In this document: in pieces, positions 36,692-44,676 of the stretch
Layout of the letters: each line of letters starts with the position of its first letter
How positions within the stretch are numbered: the stretch's first letter is position 1
Assembly (NCBI RefSeq): GCF_009796805.1
Contig: NZ_CP047029.1
Span: 1,725,501-1,789,500 of the forward strand
Source: Algibacter sp. L1A34
GTDB lineage: Bacteria; Bacteroidota; Bacteroidia; Flavobacteriales; Flavobacteriaceae
Direction: 5' to 3'
Length of the DNA stretch: 64,000 nucleotides
Made by a program: the position numbers and the translations under genes
Notes under the pieces: model-generated
What the model was told of the DNA's origin: nothing
The model's input: only the letters and a program-made list of their open reading frames with translations
The model's database searches: none

Positions 36692-36787
36692 TTATTTAAA
36701 AAAGTGCATATATATTATGGCTAGATTTGCCCATAGTATTACTATAATGCAAACGATTAATATTTTTAAAAACACGTTCTTCTTCAT
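36692..36787 (-). CDS. Small membrane peptide (31 aa)
   Basis: Frame MKKNVFLKILIVCIIVILWANL then AIIYMHFFK, one transmembrane helix after a basic start; stop at 36692. It is comparable in size and layout to the peptide at 30423-30539, but the two are not clearly homologous. It lies between the PKD-barrel operon and the terminator of the lipoprotein gene. Coding status is uncertain. Confidence 0.4.
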   Translation of the reverse strand: MKKNVFLKILIVCIIVILWANLAIIYMHFFK

Positions 36788-36850
36788 ATTAATATATCAA
36801 CCTGGAATACATTTTGTTACCCTGTTTTTTAAATTTTTTTTGAAATTAAA

Positions 36851-36877
36851 AACCCAGAAACAAAAAGTTTCTGGGTT
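36851..36877 (-). terminator. Terminator of the lipoprotein gene
   Basis: Stem AACCCAGAAAC (36851-36861) with GTTTCTGGGTT (36867-36877), 5-base loop, flanked by A/T runs. It resembles the efflux operon terminator at 9856-9893. Confidence 0.8.
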
Positions 36878-36940
36878 AAAATTTAGGTTAAACTGAACTC
36901 GCTTTAAATTTTAGGAGAGAAAAGTGGGGCAAAAAAAGGT

Positions 36941-37915
36941 TTATGGTAATGCGTTTATTATTGATGTAAGTTGTGCTTGGGTAACAATAGATGTTTCGTT
37001 ATCTGTAATTGTAATTATGCCGTTTTCTACTATAGTTGCAGCTTGTACAGCGTATTTCCAATCGCCAGCTTCTTCGGTTACAAAAATTACATGACATTCT
37101 AATCCTATTGGGATTTGACCGTAATGCTCGCTAAATAAACCTGAATCTACATTATAAGTATCTAAGTTTGCTAAGCCAGAGTCTTCACCATCGTAAGATA
37201 AAAACACGGAACAGTTTGTTTTGTCGTAACCTTCCGGAACACCAACTAAAATAGTTGTTTTTTCACGAGGATCATTGTAAAAACGATCTACGTTAGACCA
37301 TCCAAAATCACCTAAAAAAGCATAATATTCGTTACCTTCTGCAAAAACACCACGTTGGGCAGGGTTATCTTTGTCGTCTTCTTCCCATGCAAGATTTCCA
37401 TTTTCGTCAATAGTGCCTTCCCATAGAGTCATATCGTTATCAGCTCCACCAGTTAAATTGGTAGGGATTCCTAATTGCATATTGCATCCCAGTTCTAAAT
37501 TAATGCCATTTTGTGTTGCATTTATAAAAAACTCACCGCCCGTTAAAAGCAATGCTTTATCTCCATCTGGTGTAAAGCCCATGGTGGGTTTGTTTGTTAC
37601 AAGCATGTTTCCTTTATCAAAAAGTTCTACGAACTCTAAATCGACTTGGCCAGTAATAGCGTTTCCATTTAAAGTTAAGCAATCTCCGTTAAGCGATATA
37701 GATACGCCGTTTTCGGAGGTTAATGTAACCCATCCATCTTCCGCGTTAAACAGGAAATTTTGTGTTAAGCCTTCTATAGCTTCATCTTGTAAATTATTAT
37801 ACTCATCGGCTGTTGCACGAACAATAATATCTACGTCGTCATTTTTTTCATCACAACTTGTAAAAAGAATTGCCGTTACAAATAGAGTTCCTAAAATGTG
37901 TTTTAAATTTTTCAT
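36941..37915 (-). CDS. Lipoprotein of unknown function next to the sigma factor
   Basis: 324 residues, lipoprotein signal MKNLKHILGTLFVTAILFTSCDEK (Cys21). The mature part is acidic (many Asp/Glu/Gly) and probably beta-rich; several cysteines (in LNGDCLTLNG, ELGCNMQLG, KTNCSVFLSY, GLECHVIFV) could form disulphides. No domain is recognised. It diverges from the sigma factor gene and shares its upstream region, which suggests co-regulation. Alternatively it is a target of that sigma factor. Confidence 0.85.
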   Translation of the reverse strand: MKNLKHILGTLFVTAILFTSCDEKNDDVDIIVRATADEYNNLQDEAIEGLTQNFLFNAEDGWVTLTSENGVSISLNGDCLTLNGNAITGQVDLEFVELFDKGNMLVTNKPTMGFTPDGDKALLLTGGEFFINATQNGINLELGCNMQLGIPTNLTGGADNDMTLWEGTIDENGNLAWEEDDKDNPAQRGVFAEGNEYYAFLGDFGWSNVDRFYNDPREKTTILVGVPEGYDKTNCSVFLSYDGEDSGLANLDTYNVDSGLFSEHYGQIPIGLECHVIFVTEEAGDWKYAVQAATIVENGIITITDNETSIVTQAQLTSIINALP

Positions 37916-37937
37916 AATTTATTGTTGTTAATTTCTG

Positions 37938-37999
37938 TTTTAAATTTGTTTGCCATTTTGACTGTTACACCCTTATATCAAAACCATTTTAAATTTGTT
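37938..37999. repeat. Direct repeats in the lipoprotein/sigma divergent promoter region
   Basis: TTTTAAATTTGTT occurs exactly twice, at 37938-37950 and 37987-37999, 49 bp apart; each contains TAAATTTG, a -7-like box in the direction of the sigma gene. Possible tandem promoters or regulator sites. Confidence 0.45.
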
Positions 38000-38048
38000 A
38001 CCCTTTTATTTGAAAGTTTTTTTACATTAGTTGCAAATACAAGGGTTA

Positions 38049-38630
38049 ATGGGTGAAAAAAAAATACACGAAGACCAGAAATATATCGATGGTTTATTAA
38101 AAAACAATAGTTTTATTATACAAGCCATCTATGATAAGTTTGTGCCGAAAGTGATTAATTACATTAAACAGAATAGTGGTAATAGTGACCAAGCTCAGGA
38201 TGTTATACAAGACACTCTAATAACCATTTACAACCAAGCAAGCGAAAAGAATTTGCAATTAACCTGCCCTTTCGATGCTTACTTCTTCTTGTTATGTAAA
38301 AGAAAGTGGTTGAATGTTTTAAAAAAATCTTCCAATAAGGAGGTAACAATTAATGAGGAAGTGTTATCTAAAGGAGATGAGGCTCAAGAACTAGCGTTCG
38401 AAACTTCGGTATTTGGTGAAAAACAAGCTTTATTTGCCGAAATGTTCGAAAAATTAGGTAACGCATGTCAAGATTTGTTGAAAGCAACTTTCAAAATAAA
38501 ATCAATGGAAGAAGTTGCTGCAAGTTTAAATGTAACCTATGCTTATGCACGCAAAAAGAAATCACTGTGTATTGGCAAACTAACCGAGTTGGTTCGCGAG
38601 TCGCCTAAATTTAACCAATTTAAAAATTAA
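38049..38630 (+). CDS. Sigma-70 family (ECF-like) RNA polymerase sigma factor
   Basis: 193 residues from the ATG at 38049 (MGEKKIHEDQKYIDGL); a TTG 18 bases upstream is in frame but unlikely. Region 2 is AIYDKFVPKVINYIKQNSGNSDQAQDVIQDTLITIYNQA (about 25-65), with the -10-recognition helix diverged; region 4 is a HTH near the C-terminus (SMEEVAASLNVTYAYARKKKSLCIGKL). It lacks regions 1 and 3, as ECF sigmas do. The following gene, 5 bp away, encodes a single-pass membrane protein with the layout of an anti-sigma factor. Confidence 0.92.
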   Translation: MGEKKIHEDQKYIDGLLKNNSFIIQAIYDKFVPKVINYIKQNSGNSDQAQDVIQDTLITIYNQASEKNLQLTCPFDAYFFLLCKRKWLNVLKKSSNKEVTINEEVLSKGDEAQELAFETSVFGEKQALFAEMFEKLGNACQDLLKATFKIKSMEEVAASLNVTYAYARKKKSLCIGKLTELVRESPKFNQFKN

Positions 38631-38635
38631 CCATC

Positions 38636-39382
38636 ATGGAAGAGCAAGATTATATTCAATTTGAAGATTACCTTTTCGGAAACCTTACGGAAACAGAAGC
38701 CAAAGTTTTTGAAAATAAATTAAATACCAATAGCGCTTTCGCGGAAGCGTTCCAGACTTATAAAAATCTATCTCATTATTTAAGTGATAAATATGGGAAC
38801 GAAACCGAATCGGTAGCTTTTAAAGAAAATTTAAATACTATTTCAAGTAAATATTTTAAAGAAAAAATGGTTGTTACGGAAGAGAAAAGTAACGAAAAAT
38901 CCTTTACATTTTATAAATATGCTATTGCAGCTTGCGTGATTTTAATGTTTGGTGTTTTTACTTTTAGCCAGTTTTCGAGTCCATCGTACAGTGATTTTAA
39001 TAATTACGATGCCGTAAGTTTAACGGTTAGAGGGGAGAATGATGACCTTTTAAAAACAGCCGAAAGCGCATTTAATTCTAGAGATTTCGCTTCCGCGGAA
39101 ATGGCTTTCGCTCAATTAATTCAAATAGATCAAAATAATGTAGAGTTTAATCTTTACAGTGCTATTAGCAATATAGAGTTGGATAATTATGAAAAAGCAG
39201 ACGATTTATTAACGGATATAGCCAACGGAAATTCAGTATATAAAAACAAAGCTATTTGGTATTTAGCTTTAAGTAAACTGAAACAAAATGATGAATTGGC
39301 CTGTGTTGATATCTTGAAAACGGTTCCCGAAGAAGCTGATGATTATGAGCGTGCACAGAAATTATTAAATAAATTGGATTAA
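38636..39382 (+). CDS. Single-pass membrane protein with periplasmic TPR, putative anti-sigma factor
   Basis: 248 residues: a cytoplasmic acidic N-terminus (1-94) starting MEEQDYIQFEDYLFGNLTE, which resembles the short helical zinc-less anti-sigma domain seen in Bacteroidota; one transmembrane helix at about 95-111 (YAIAACVILMFGVFTFS); and a periplasmic part with TPR-like helices (LLKTAESAFNSRDFASAEMAF, YSAISNIELDNYEKADDLL, AIWYLALSKLKQNDELACV). Co-transcribed with the sigma factor. The anti-sigma role is inferred from topology and context, not from a recognised domain. Confidence 0.8.
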   Translation: MEEQDYIQFEDYLFGNLTETEAKVFENKLNTNSAFAEAFQTYKNLSHYLSDKYGNETESVAFKENLNTISSKYFKEKMVVTEEKSNEKSFTFYKYAIAACVILMFGVFTFSQFSSPSYSDFNNYDAVSLTVRGENDDLLKTAESAFNSRDFASAEMAFAQLIQIDQNNVEFNLYSAISNIELDNYEKADDLLTDIANGNSVYKNKAIWYLALSKLKQNDELACVDILKTVPEEADDYERAQKLLNKLD

Positions 39383-39413
39383 CAATAACGCTAAAAAAGT
39401 AAATTATAGAAAT

Positions 39414-39453
39414 AAAGACCTGTTAAGTTTATTGCTTTGCAGGTCTTTTTTAT
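39414..39453 (+). terminator. Terminator of the sigma/anti-sigma operon
   Basis: Stem AAAGACCTG (39414-39422) with CAGGTCTTT (39440-39448), followed by a T run. Confidence 0.75.
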
Positions 39454-39507
39454 TAATCTAATTGCTAAATACCTCGACAAATTTAAATACTTCATTATTT
39501 TTACCGA

Positions 39508-40275
39508 ATGATTATTACAGATACACACACTCATTTATATAGTGAAGCCTTTGATGAAGATAGAGACGAAATGATTTCTCGAGCCATTGAGCAAGGTGTT
39601 ACTCGTTTTTTTATTCCAGCGATAGATTCTACATACACGGAAGCTATGCTTCAATTAGAAAAAGATTATCCCGAAAATATGTTTTTAATGTCTGGTTTGC
39701 ATCCAACACATGTAAAAGATAATTATAAAGACGAGCTAGAGCATGTAGAACATATGCTCGCTAATCATAAATTTTATGCTGTTGGCGAAATTGGTATCGA
39801 TTTATATTGGGATAAATCAACATTAGAGATTCAAAAAGCTGCATTTAAACATCAGATACAGTTGGCAAAAAAATATAAACTACCCATAGTTATTCATTGT
39901 AGAGAAGCTTTCGGTGAAGTTTTCGAGGTTTTAGAAAGTGAAAAAGGGGATGATTTATTTGGAGTTTTCCATTGTTTTACCGGAAGTTTAGAGCAAGCTC
40001 ACCAAGCGATTTCTTATAATATGAAATTAGGTATTGGTGGGGTATCAACTTTTAAGAACGGAAAAATAGATCAATTTTTAAATGAAATAGATTTAAAACA
40101 CATTGTTTTGGAAACCGATGCGCCTTATTTAGCACCAGTACCATTCCGTGGAAAACGTAATGAAAGTGCTTATATATTAAAGGTGTTAGAAAAACTATCT
40201 GGTATATATAATGTTTCCGAAGAAAAACTAGCCGAAATCACAACAGCAAATTCAAAAGCTATTTTTAAAATTTAA
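39508..40275 (+). CDS. tatD: TatD-family metal-dependent hydrolase (3'-5' DNase)
   Basis: 255 residues, TIM-barrel amidohydrolase-fold nuclease. Metal ligands are visible as TDTHTH (5-10), GEIGIDLYW, PIVIHCRE, GVFHCFTGS and the C-terminal ETDAPYLAPVPFRGKRNES. The family acts in DNA repair or degradation of oxidised nucleotides. It ends 3 bp before the asparaginase gene, so the two form an operon. Confidence 0.95.
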   Translation: MIITDTHTHLYSEAFDEDRDEMISRAIEQGVTRFFIPAIDSTYTEAMLQLEKDYPENMFLMSGLHPTHVKDNYKDELEHVEHMLANHKFYAVGEIGIDLYWDKSTLEIQKAAFKHQIQLAKKYKLPIVIHCREAFGEVFEVLESEKGDDLFGVFHCFTGSLEQAHQAISYNMKLGIGGVSTFKNGKIDQFLNEIDLKHIVLETDAPYLAPVPFRGKRNESAYILKVLEKLSGIYNVSEEKLAEITTANSKAIFKI

Positions 40276-40278
40276 TAT

Positions 40279-41301
40279 ATGAAACCAAAAATACTCCTTA
40301 TATATACTGGCGGTACCATTGGTATGGTGAAAGATTTTAAAACGGGAGCGCTAAAAGTGTTCAATTTTAAAAATATTATAAAACGAATTCCAGAATTACA
40401 GTTGTTGGATTGTAATATTGAAACTTTTTCATTTAAAAAGCCCATTGATTCTAGTAACATGGATCCCAAATATTGGGTGCAAATGGTTGAGGTTATTGAG
40501 GAAAAGTATAATGATTTTGATGGTTTTGTTGTGCTTCATGGTAGTGATACTATGAGCTATACAGCATCTGCTTTAAGTTTTATGCTCGAGAATCTAGCAA
40601 AACCAGTAATATTTACAGGCTCGCAATTACCAATTGGAGATTTACGAACCGATGCTAAAGAAAATTTAATTACATCAATCCAAGTGGCGTCTTTACAAGA
40701 CGAAGGAAAACCAGTGGTGCAAGAAGTTTGTTTGTATTTTGAATATAAATTATATCGCGCCAATAGGACAACGAAGATTAATGCAGAGCATTTTCAGGCG
40801 TTTGCTTCATTCAATTATCCAGATTTAGCAGAATCTGGTGTTCATTTAAAAATAAAGCATAAATATTTATTTAAACCTAACGGAAGTAAAAAACTTCATG
40901 TTCATAAAAAATTAGATGAAGATATTGCTCTTATTAAACTTTATCCAGGTATTTCTAAAGTTGTATTAAAAAATATTTTTAACACTCCAAATTTAAAAGC
41001 GGTTATTTTGGAAACCTATGGTTCTGGAAATTGTACTACCGAAATGTGGTTCATAAATATGCTAAAAGAAACCATTGAAAAAGGCATACATATCATCAAT
41101 ATTACGCAATGTTCTGGCGGAAGTGTCATGATGGGGCACTATGAGACCAGTGATATGTTAAAAAAAGTAGGTGTAATCTCCGGGAAAGACATAACAACAG
41201 AGGCTGCAATAGCCAAGTTAATGTATTTATTAGGGAAAAACATTGAGGCTAAAAGCTTCAAAACCACCTATGAAACATCTTTAATAGGAGAATTGACTTA
41301 A
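40279..41301 (+). CDS. ansA: Type I (cytoplasmic) asparaginase
   Basis: 340 residues, hydrolyses L-asparagine to aspartate and ammonia. No signal peptide. The catalytic threonines are in YTGGTIGM (Thr10 or Thr13, family motif) and HGSDTMSYTASA (Thr91 with Asp90); a further conserved segment is VFTGSQLPIGDLRTDAKEN. ETYGSGN near residue 250 and the C-terminal TEAAIAKLMYLLG are family features. Tight coupling to tatD is common in flavobacteria. EC 3.5.1.1 type I by sequence layout. Confidence 0.95.
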   Translation: MKPKILLIYTGGTIGMVKDFKTGALKVFNFKNIIKRIPELQLLDCNIETFSFKKPIDSSNMDPKYWVQMVEVIEEKYNDFDGFVVLHGSDTMSYTASALSFMLENLAKPVIFTGSQLPIGDLRTDAKENLITSIQVASLQDEGKPVVQEVCLYFEYKLYRANRTTKINAEHFQAFASFNYPDLAESGVHLKIKHKYLFKPNGSKKLHVHKKLDEDIALIKLYPGISKVVLKNIFNTPNLKAVILETYGSGNCTTEMWFINMLKETIEKGIHIINITQCSGGSVMMGHYETSDMLKKVGVISGKDITTEAAIAKLMYLLGKNIEAKSFKTTYETSLIGELT

Positions 41302-41374
41302 AATTAACTGTTAAAATTTTAGCGTTCGGAGTTTTTTTTGTTATTTGAGCCCTAGAATAAAAGCTGTTAAAAAA

Positions 41375-41462
41375 AGAGAGGTGGCCGAGTGGTCGAAGGC
41401 GCACGCCTGGAAAGTGTGTATACCTCAAAAGGGTATCGAGGGTTCGAATCCCTTCCTCTCTG
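41375..41462 (+). tRNA. tRNA-Ser (anticodon GGA)
   Basis: 88-nt class II tRNA. Acceptor stem AGAGAGG (41375-41381) pairs with CCTCTCT (41455-41461), discriminator G at 41462. The D-arm (GCCGAGTGGTCGAAGGC), anticodon loop CTGGAAA with GGA, a long variable arm (ACCTCAAAAGGGT) and T-loop (GGGTTCGAATCCC) are all evident. CCA is not encoded. It reads UCC/UCU. Confidence 0.97.
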
Positions 41463-41537
41463 CTTAAATTTTTTTATTTTTAATTGCTTTTTTTTTATAT
41501 CTTTAACACTTTAACTAATAAAATTAAGATTTAGAAC

Positions 41538-42314
41538 ATGAAAAGATTATTTTCTATCCTTGCCATTACAGTAATGATGGCATTCGGAACTGCAAATGCA
41601 ACAACAATTGCAAACACAAGTACAGCTGTAACGACTGTAACTACTACTACTTTAACTCAAGATGATGAAGCTCCTGTAGCAGATGTTGGATTTCATCAAG
41701 ATTTGAAAAAACGTTTTATTGAAGGTGGTCCAGGTTTTATGGGTATTGTACTATTATGTCTAATTCTTGGATTAGCAATCGCTATTGAGAGAATTATCTT
41801 TTTAAACTTATCAACTACAAACACAAAAAAATTAACGCAATCTGTTGAAGATGCACTTACCTCTGGTGGTGTTGATGCTGCAAAAGAAGTTTGTAGAAAC
41901 ACTAAAGGGCCTATCGCATCTATTTACTATCAAGGTTTAGATAGAAATGATGAAGGTATTGAAGCTGTTGAAAAAGCTGTTGTAGCTTACGGTGGTGTTC
42001 AAATGGGACAATTAGAGAAAAATGTTTCTTGGATTTCATTATTTATCGCTCTTGCACCAATGCTTGGTTTCATGGGTACGGTAATTGGTATGATTCAAGC
42101 CTTTGATAAAATTGAAGCAGCTGGTGATATGCAACCTTCTCTTGTTGCAGGTGGTATTAAAGTAGCACTTTTAACAACAGTATTTGGTCTTGTAGTAGCT
42201 ATTATTCTTCAAATTTTTTACAATTATATTATTGCTAAAATTGATAGTATTGTTAACGACATGGAAGATGCTTCTATCACGTTAATGGATCTATTGATTA
42301 GACACAAAAAGTAA
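41538..42314 (+). CDS. exbB: MotA/TolQ/ExbB proton channel family protein
   Basis: 258 residues. Unusual for ExbB it has an N-terminal hydrophobic leader (MKRLFSILAITVMMAFGTANA), common in Bacteroidota versions. Three membrane helices: GFMGIVLLCLILGLAIAIER, then near residue 160 SLFIALAPMLGFMGTVIGMIQAF and VALLTTVFGLVVAIILQIFYN. The last two are the conserved pore helices. It powers TonB (for receptors such as those at 3641 and 6731) together with the two ExbD proteins. Confidence 0.94.
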   Translation: MKRLFSILAITVMMAFGTANATTIANTSTAVTTVTTTTLTQDDEAPVADVGFHQDLKKRFIEGGPGFMGIVLLCLILGLAIAIERIIFLNLSTTNTKKLTQSVEDALTSGGVDAAKEVCRNTKGPIASIYYQGLDRNDEGIEAVEKAVVAYGGVQMGQLEKNVSWISLFIALAPMLGFMGTVIGMIQAFDKIEAAGDMQPSLVAGGIKVALLTTVFGLVVAIILQIFYNYIIAKIDSIVNDMEDASITLMDLLIRHKK

Positions 42315-42336
42315 TAATTTAAAATCTGAAAAAATT

Positions 42337-42756
42337 ATGAATACTCACAAAATAATAAAAATCGTAGCTTTTGCTCTCGCGATTCTTGGCTCTATCTTTG
42401 CGCTGATGATCATGACGGGGTCAGACGCTATGATTGATAACATACTATATGTTACGTACGCTGTACTAGGATTAGTAATAGCGTTAGTTTTAATATTTGT
42501 TTTGAAAGGATTAGTTACAGGAGATATCAAAAAAACTTTGATGACTGTAGGAGCCTTTTTAGCAGTTATTTTTATAACTTATGCCATGTCATCGGGTACC
42601 GATTTAGACTTACAACCATTTAATGATAAAGGTCTTGGTATTACCGAAAGTATTTCTAAAAATGTAGGGGCAGGTTTATATGCTTTTTACGTTTTAGCAG
42701 TTATAGCAATTGGATCAATGCTATACGGTGGTGTAAAAAAAATATTTAATAAATAA
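42337..42756 (+). CDS. Four-helix membrane protein between exbB and exbD
   Basis: 139 residues, hydrophobic, about four membrane helices (IVAFALAILGSIFALMIM; ILYVTYAVLGLVIALVLIFV; TLMTVGAFLAVIFITYA; YAFYVLAVIAIGSMLYGG). I recognise no domain, but a gene of this type sits at the same place in many flavobacterial ExbBD operons. 22 bp after exbB and 3 bp before the first exbD, so surely one operon; it is probably an accessory subunit of the proton channel complex (inference). Confidence 0.85.
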   Translation: MNTHKIIKIVAFALAILGSIFALMIMTGSDAMIDNILYVTYAVLGLVIALVLIFVLKGLVTGDIKKTLMTVGAFLAVIFITYAMSSGTDLDLQPFNDKGLGITESISKNVGAGLYAFYVLAVIAIGSMLYGGVKKIFNK

Positions 42757-42759
42757 ATT

Positions 42760-43350
42760 ATGGCAAAAAGAGCAGCACCAGAAGTTAATGCAGGCTCAAT
42801 GGCCGACATTGCTTTCTTATTATTAATATTTTTCTTAGTAACAACAACTATTGAAACAGATTCTGGTATTAACAGAAAACTGCCTCCAATGGAAGAACAA
42901 ACAGATCCACCTGTTATTAAGCAAAAAAATATTTTTACAGTTATTGTAAATAAGAATGATGATTTATTGGTTGAAGATGAACCAATGAAGCTTAAAGATT
43001 TGCGTAAAGCAGCCATTGCTTTTTTAGATAATGGCGGTGACAAATCTTGTGATTATTGTACAGGAAAAAAAGATCCTGATTCATCTGATAATCCTGATAA
43101 AGCCATCATTTCTTTAGCAAATGATAGAGAGACCACTTACAAAACGTATATTGCTGTACAGAATGAATTAGTAGCAGCTTATAACGATTTAAGAAACAAG
43201 AGAGCCCAAGGCCTATTCGGTATGTCTTTCGTTGAATTGGAAGCCAATTCAAAGGATGTTAATTGGCCTGGGAATAAAACAGAGTTAAAAAAGAAGATAG
43301 ATCAGATTAAAGCTGAGTATCCTCAAAAACTCTCAGAAGTACAAAAATAA
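42760..43350 (+). CDS. exbD: ExbD-family biopolymer transport protein (first copy)
   Basis: 196 residues: short cytoplasmic N-terminus, one helix with the conserved membrane aspartate (SMADIAFLLLIFFLVTTTIE, Asp16 of the family), then a periplasmic domain that is longer than in E. coli ExbD and contains a Cys pair (SCDYCTGK). First of two exbD genes. Partner of ExbB in TonB energisation. Confidence 0.94.
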   Translation: MAKRAAPEVNAGSMADIAFLLLIFFLVTTTIETDSGINRKLPPMEEQTDPPVIKQKNIFTVIVNKNDDLLVEDEPMKLKDLRKAAIAFLDNGGDKSCDYCTGKKDPDSSDNPDKAIISLANDRETTYKTYIAVQNELVAAYNDLRNKRAQGLFGMSFVELEANSKDVNWPGNKTELKKKIDQIKAEYPQKLSEVQK

Positions 43351-43367
43351 TTTAACATTCATTAAAT

Positions 43368-43844
43368 ATGTCTAAATTTAAAAAGAAAAAAAGTGGCGAT
43401 ATGCCAGCAGTTAATACGGCGTCTTTACCAGATATTGTATTTATGTTATTATTCTTTTTCATGGTAGCCACAGTAATGAGGCAAAACACCTTAATGATTG
43501 AAAATAATTTACCTTTTGCTGATCAGGTTGAAAAACTTGATAAAAAGGATTTGGTAATGTACATTTATGCAGGTAAACCAAGTGAAAACTACAAGCAATA
43601 TGGAAATGAGTCGAGAATTCAATTGAACGACAAGTTTGCTGATGTTTCTGAGATCGCTGCGTTTATTAATGCAGAGCGCGCCTCTAAAAGAGAGGAGTTA
43701 ATTCCATTTTTAACTACAGCTTTAAAAGTTGATAGTAATGCTAATATGGGATTAATTGGTGATATTAAACAAGAATTACGTAAAGTTAATGCTCTTAAAA
43801 TAAACTATACCACTAAAAAGGGTAGTGTTGTTGGAAGAAATTAA
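43368..43844 (+). CDS. exbD: ExbD-family biopolymer transport protein (second copy)
   Basis: 158 residues, same layout: basic start, helix LPDIVFMLLFFFMVATVM with the conserved Asp, and a periplasmic domain. Paralogue of the preceding gene; two different ExbD chains may form heteromeric channels. Last gene before a strong terminator. Confidence 0.94.
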   Translation: MSKFKKKKSGDMPAVNTASLPDIVFMLLFFFMVATVMRQNTLMIENNLPFADQVEKLDKKDLVMYIYAGKPSENYKQYGNESRIQLNDKFADVSEIAAFINAERASKREELIPFLTTALKVDSNANMGLIGDIKQELRKVNALKINYTTKKGSVVGRN

Positions 43845-43863
43845 TATTACACTCTTAATTTTA

Positions 43864-43904
43864 TAGTAAAAGGCGTTTTGATGTAATCAAAACGCCTTTT
43901 ACTA
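43864..43904 (+). terminator. Terminator of the exbB-exbD operon
   Basis: Perfect 19 bp stem (TAGTAAAAGGCGTTTTGAT at 43864-43882, paired with 43886-43904), 3-base gap between arms so the apex opens to a small loop. Confidence 0.85.
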
Positions 43905-43957
43905 TTTTATAAATTATTTGTTTTTGATTTATAATAAAATACTAAACGTTATCTAGA

Positions 43958-44659
43958 ATGATAAAAATAAGACTACTACTTGTTCTGCTGTTTTGTTCTA
44001 ACGCTTATCTTTGTTTTTCACAAGAAGGTGATAATCCTACTATTGATGTAGATAATAATTATAGAGAAGATCAGTTCTATTTAGGAGTAACTTATAACTT
44101 ACTTGGTTTAAGACCAGATGATGTATCACAAAGTGGGTTTTCTAGTGGTATTCATTTGGGGTTTATAAAAGATATGCCAATTAATACGGCAAGAAATAAG
44201 GCTATAGGTTTTGGAATTGGTCTTTCTGTAAATTCTTACGTTCAAAATTTATTGATTCAAAAAGATGATGATGGATTAATTAGCTATAGTGTTCTTGATT
44301 CTGATACGTATACAAAAAATAAATTTTCACGACACTTTGTAGAAATACCTTTGGAGTTTAGATGGAGAACATCTACAGCTACCAGTTATGAGTTTTGGCG
44401 TATTTATGCGGGTTTTAAGTTCAGTTACATGTTAGCGAACACTACAAAGTACGATGGTGACTTAGGGAACTTTAAATACACTAATATTGCAGATTTTAAC
44501 AAGTTGCAATATGGTTTAACCATAAGTGCAGGTTATAACACTTGGAATTTACATTTGTATTATGCCTTAAATCCTGTTTTTTCTAAAGATGCTAAGCTTA
44601 GTGGAGAAAGTATGGATATGCATGCTATTAGGGTTGGGTTAATGTTTTACATTTTATAA
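43958..44659 (+). CDS. PorT-like outer membrane beta-barrel protein
   Basis: 233 residues, signal peptide ending in CFSQ, then a beta-barrel with alternating strands and a terminal hydrophobic LMFYIL. Segments DNNYREDQFYLGVTYNLL and SGIHLGFIKDMPIN followed by RNKAIGFGIGLSVNSY resemble flavobacterial PorT/SprT proteins of the type IX secretion and gliding system. This assignment is moderate: the general porin-family match is clear, the T9SS role is recognition by pattern. It lies behind the exb operon terminator. Confidence 0.75.
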   Translation: MIKIRLLLVLLFCSNAYLCFSQEGDNPTIDVDNNYREDQFYLGVTYNLLGLRPDDVSQSGFSSGIHLGFIKDMPINTARNKAIGFGIGLSVNSYVQNLLIQKDDDGLISYSVLDSDTYTKNKFSRHFVEIPLEFRWRTSTATSYEFWRIYAGFKFSYMLANTTKYDGDLGNFKYTNIADFNKLQYGLTISAGYNTWNLHLYYALNPVFSKDAKLSGESMDMHAIRVGLMFYIL

Positions 44660-44676
44660 TTCTTTAAGAAACCCAT

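Noticed and set aside
37371-37931. 186-codon forward frame opposite the lipoprotein gene
   Set aside because: The reverse strand has a full lipoprotein with signal peptide and terminator; the forward frame has no start context and lacks protein-like character.
30926-39382. Type III-E CRISPR (Craspase) locus
   Set aside because: A TPR-CHAT protein and a sigma factor are present, but there is no gRAMP/Cas7-11, Cas1/2 or repeat array, and the CHAT protein has a signal peptide.
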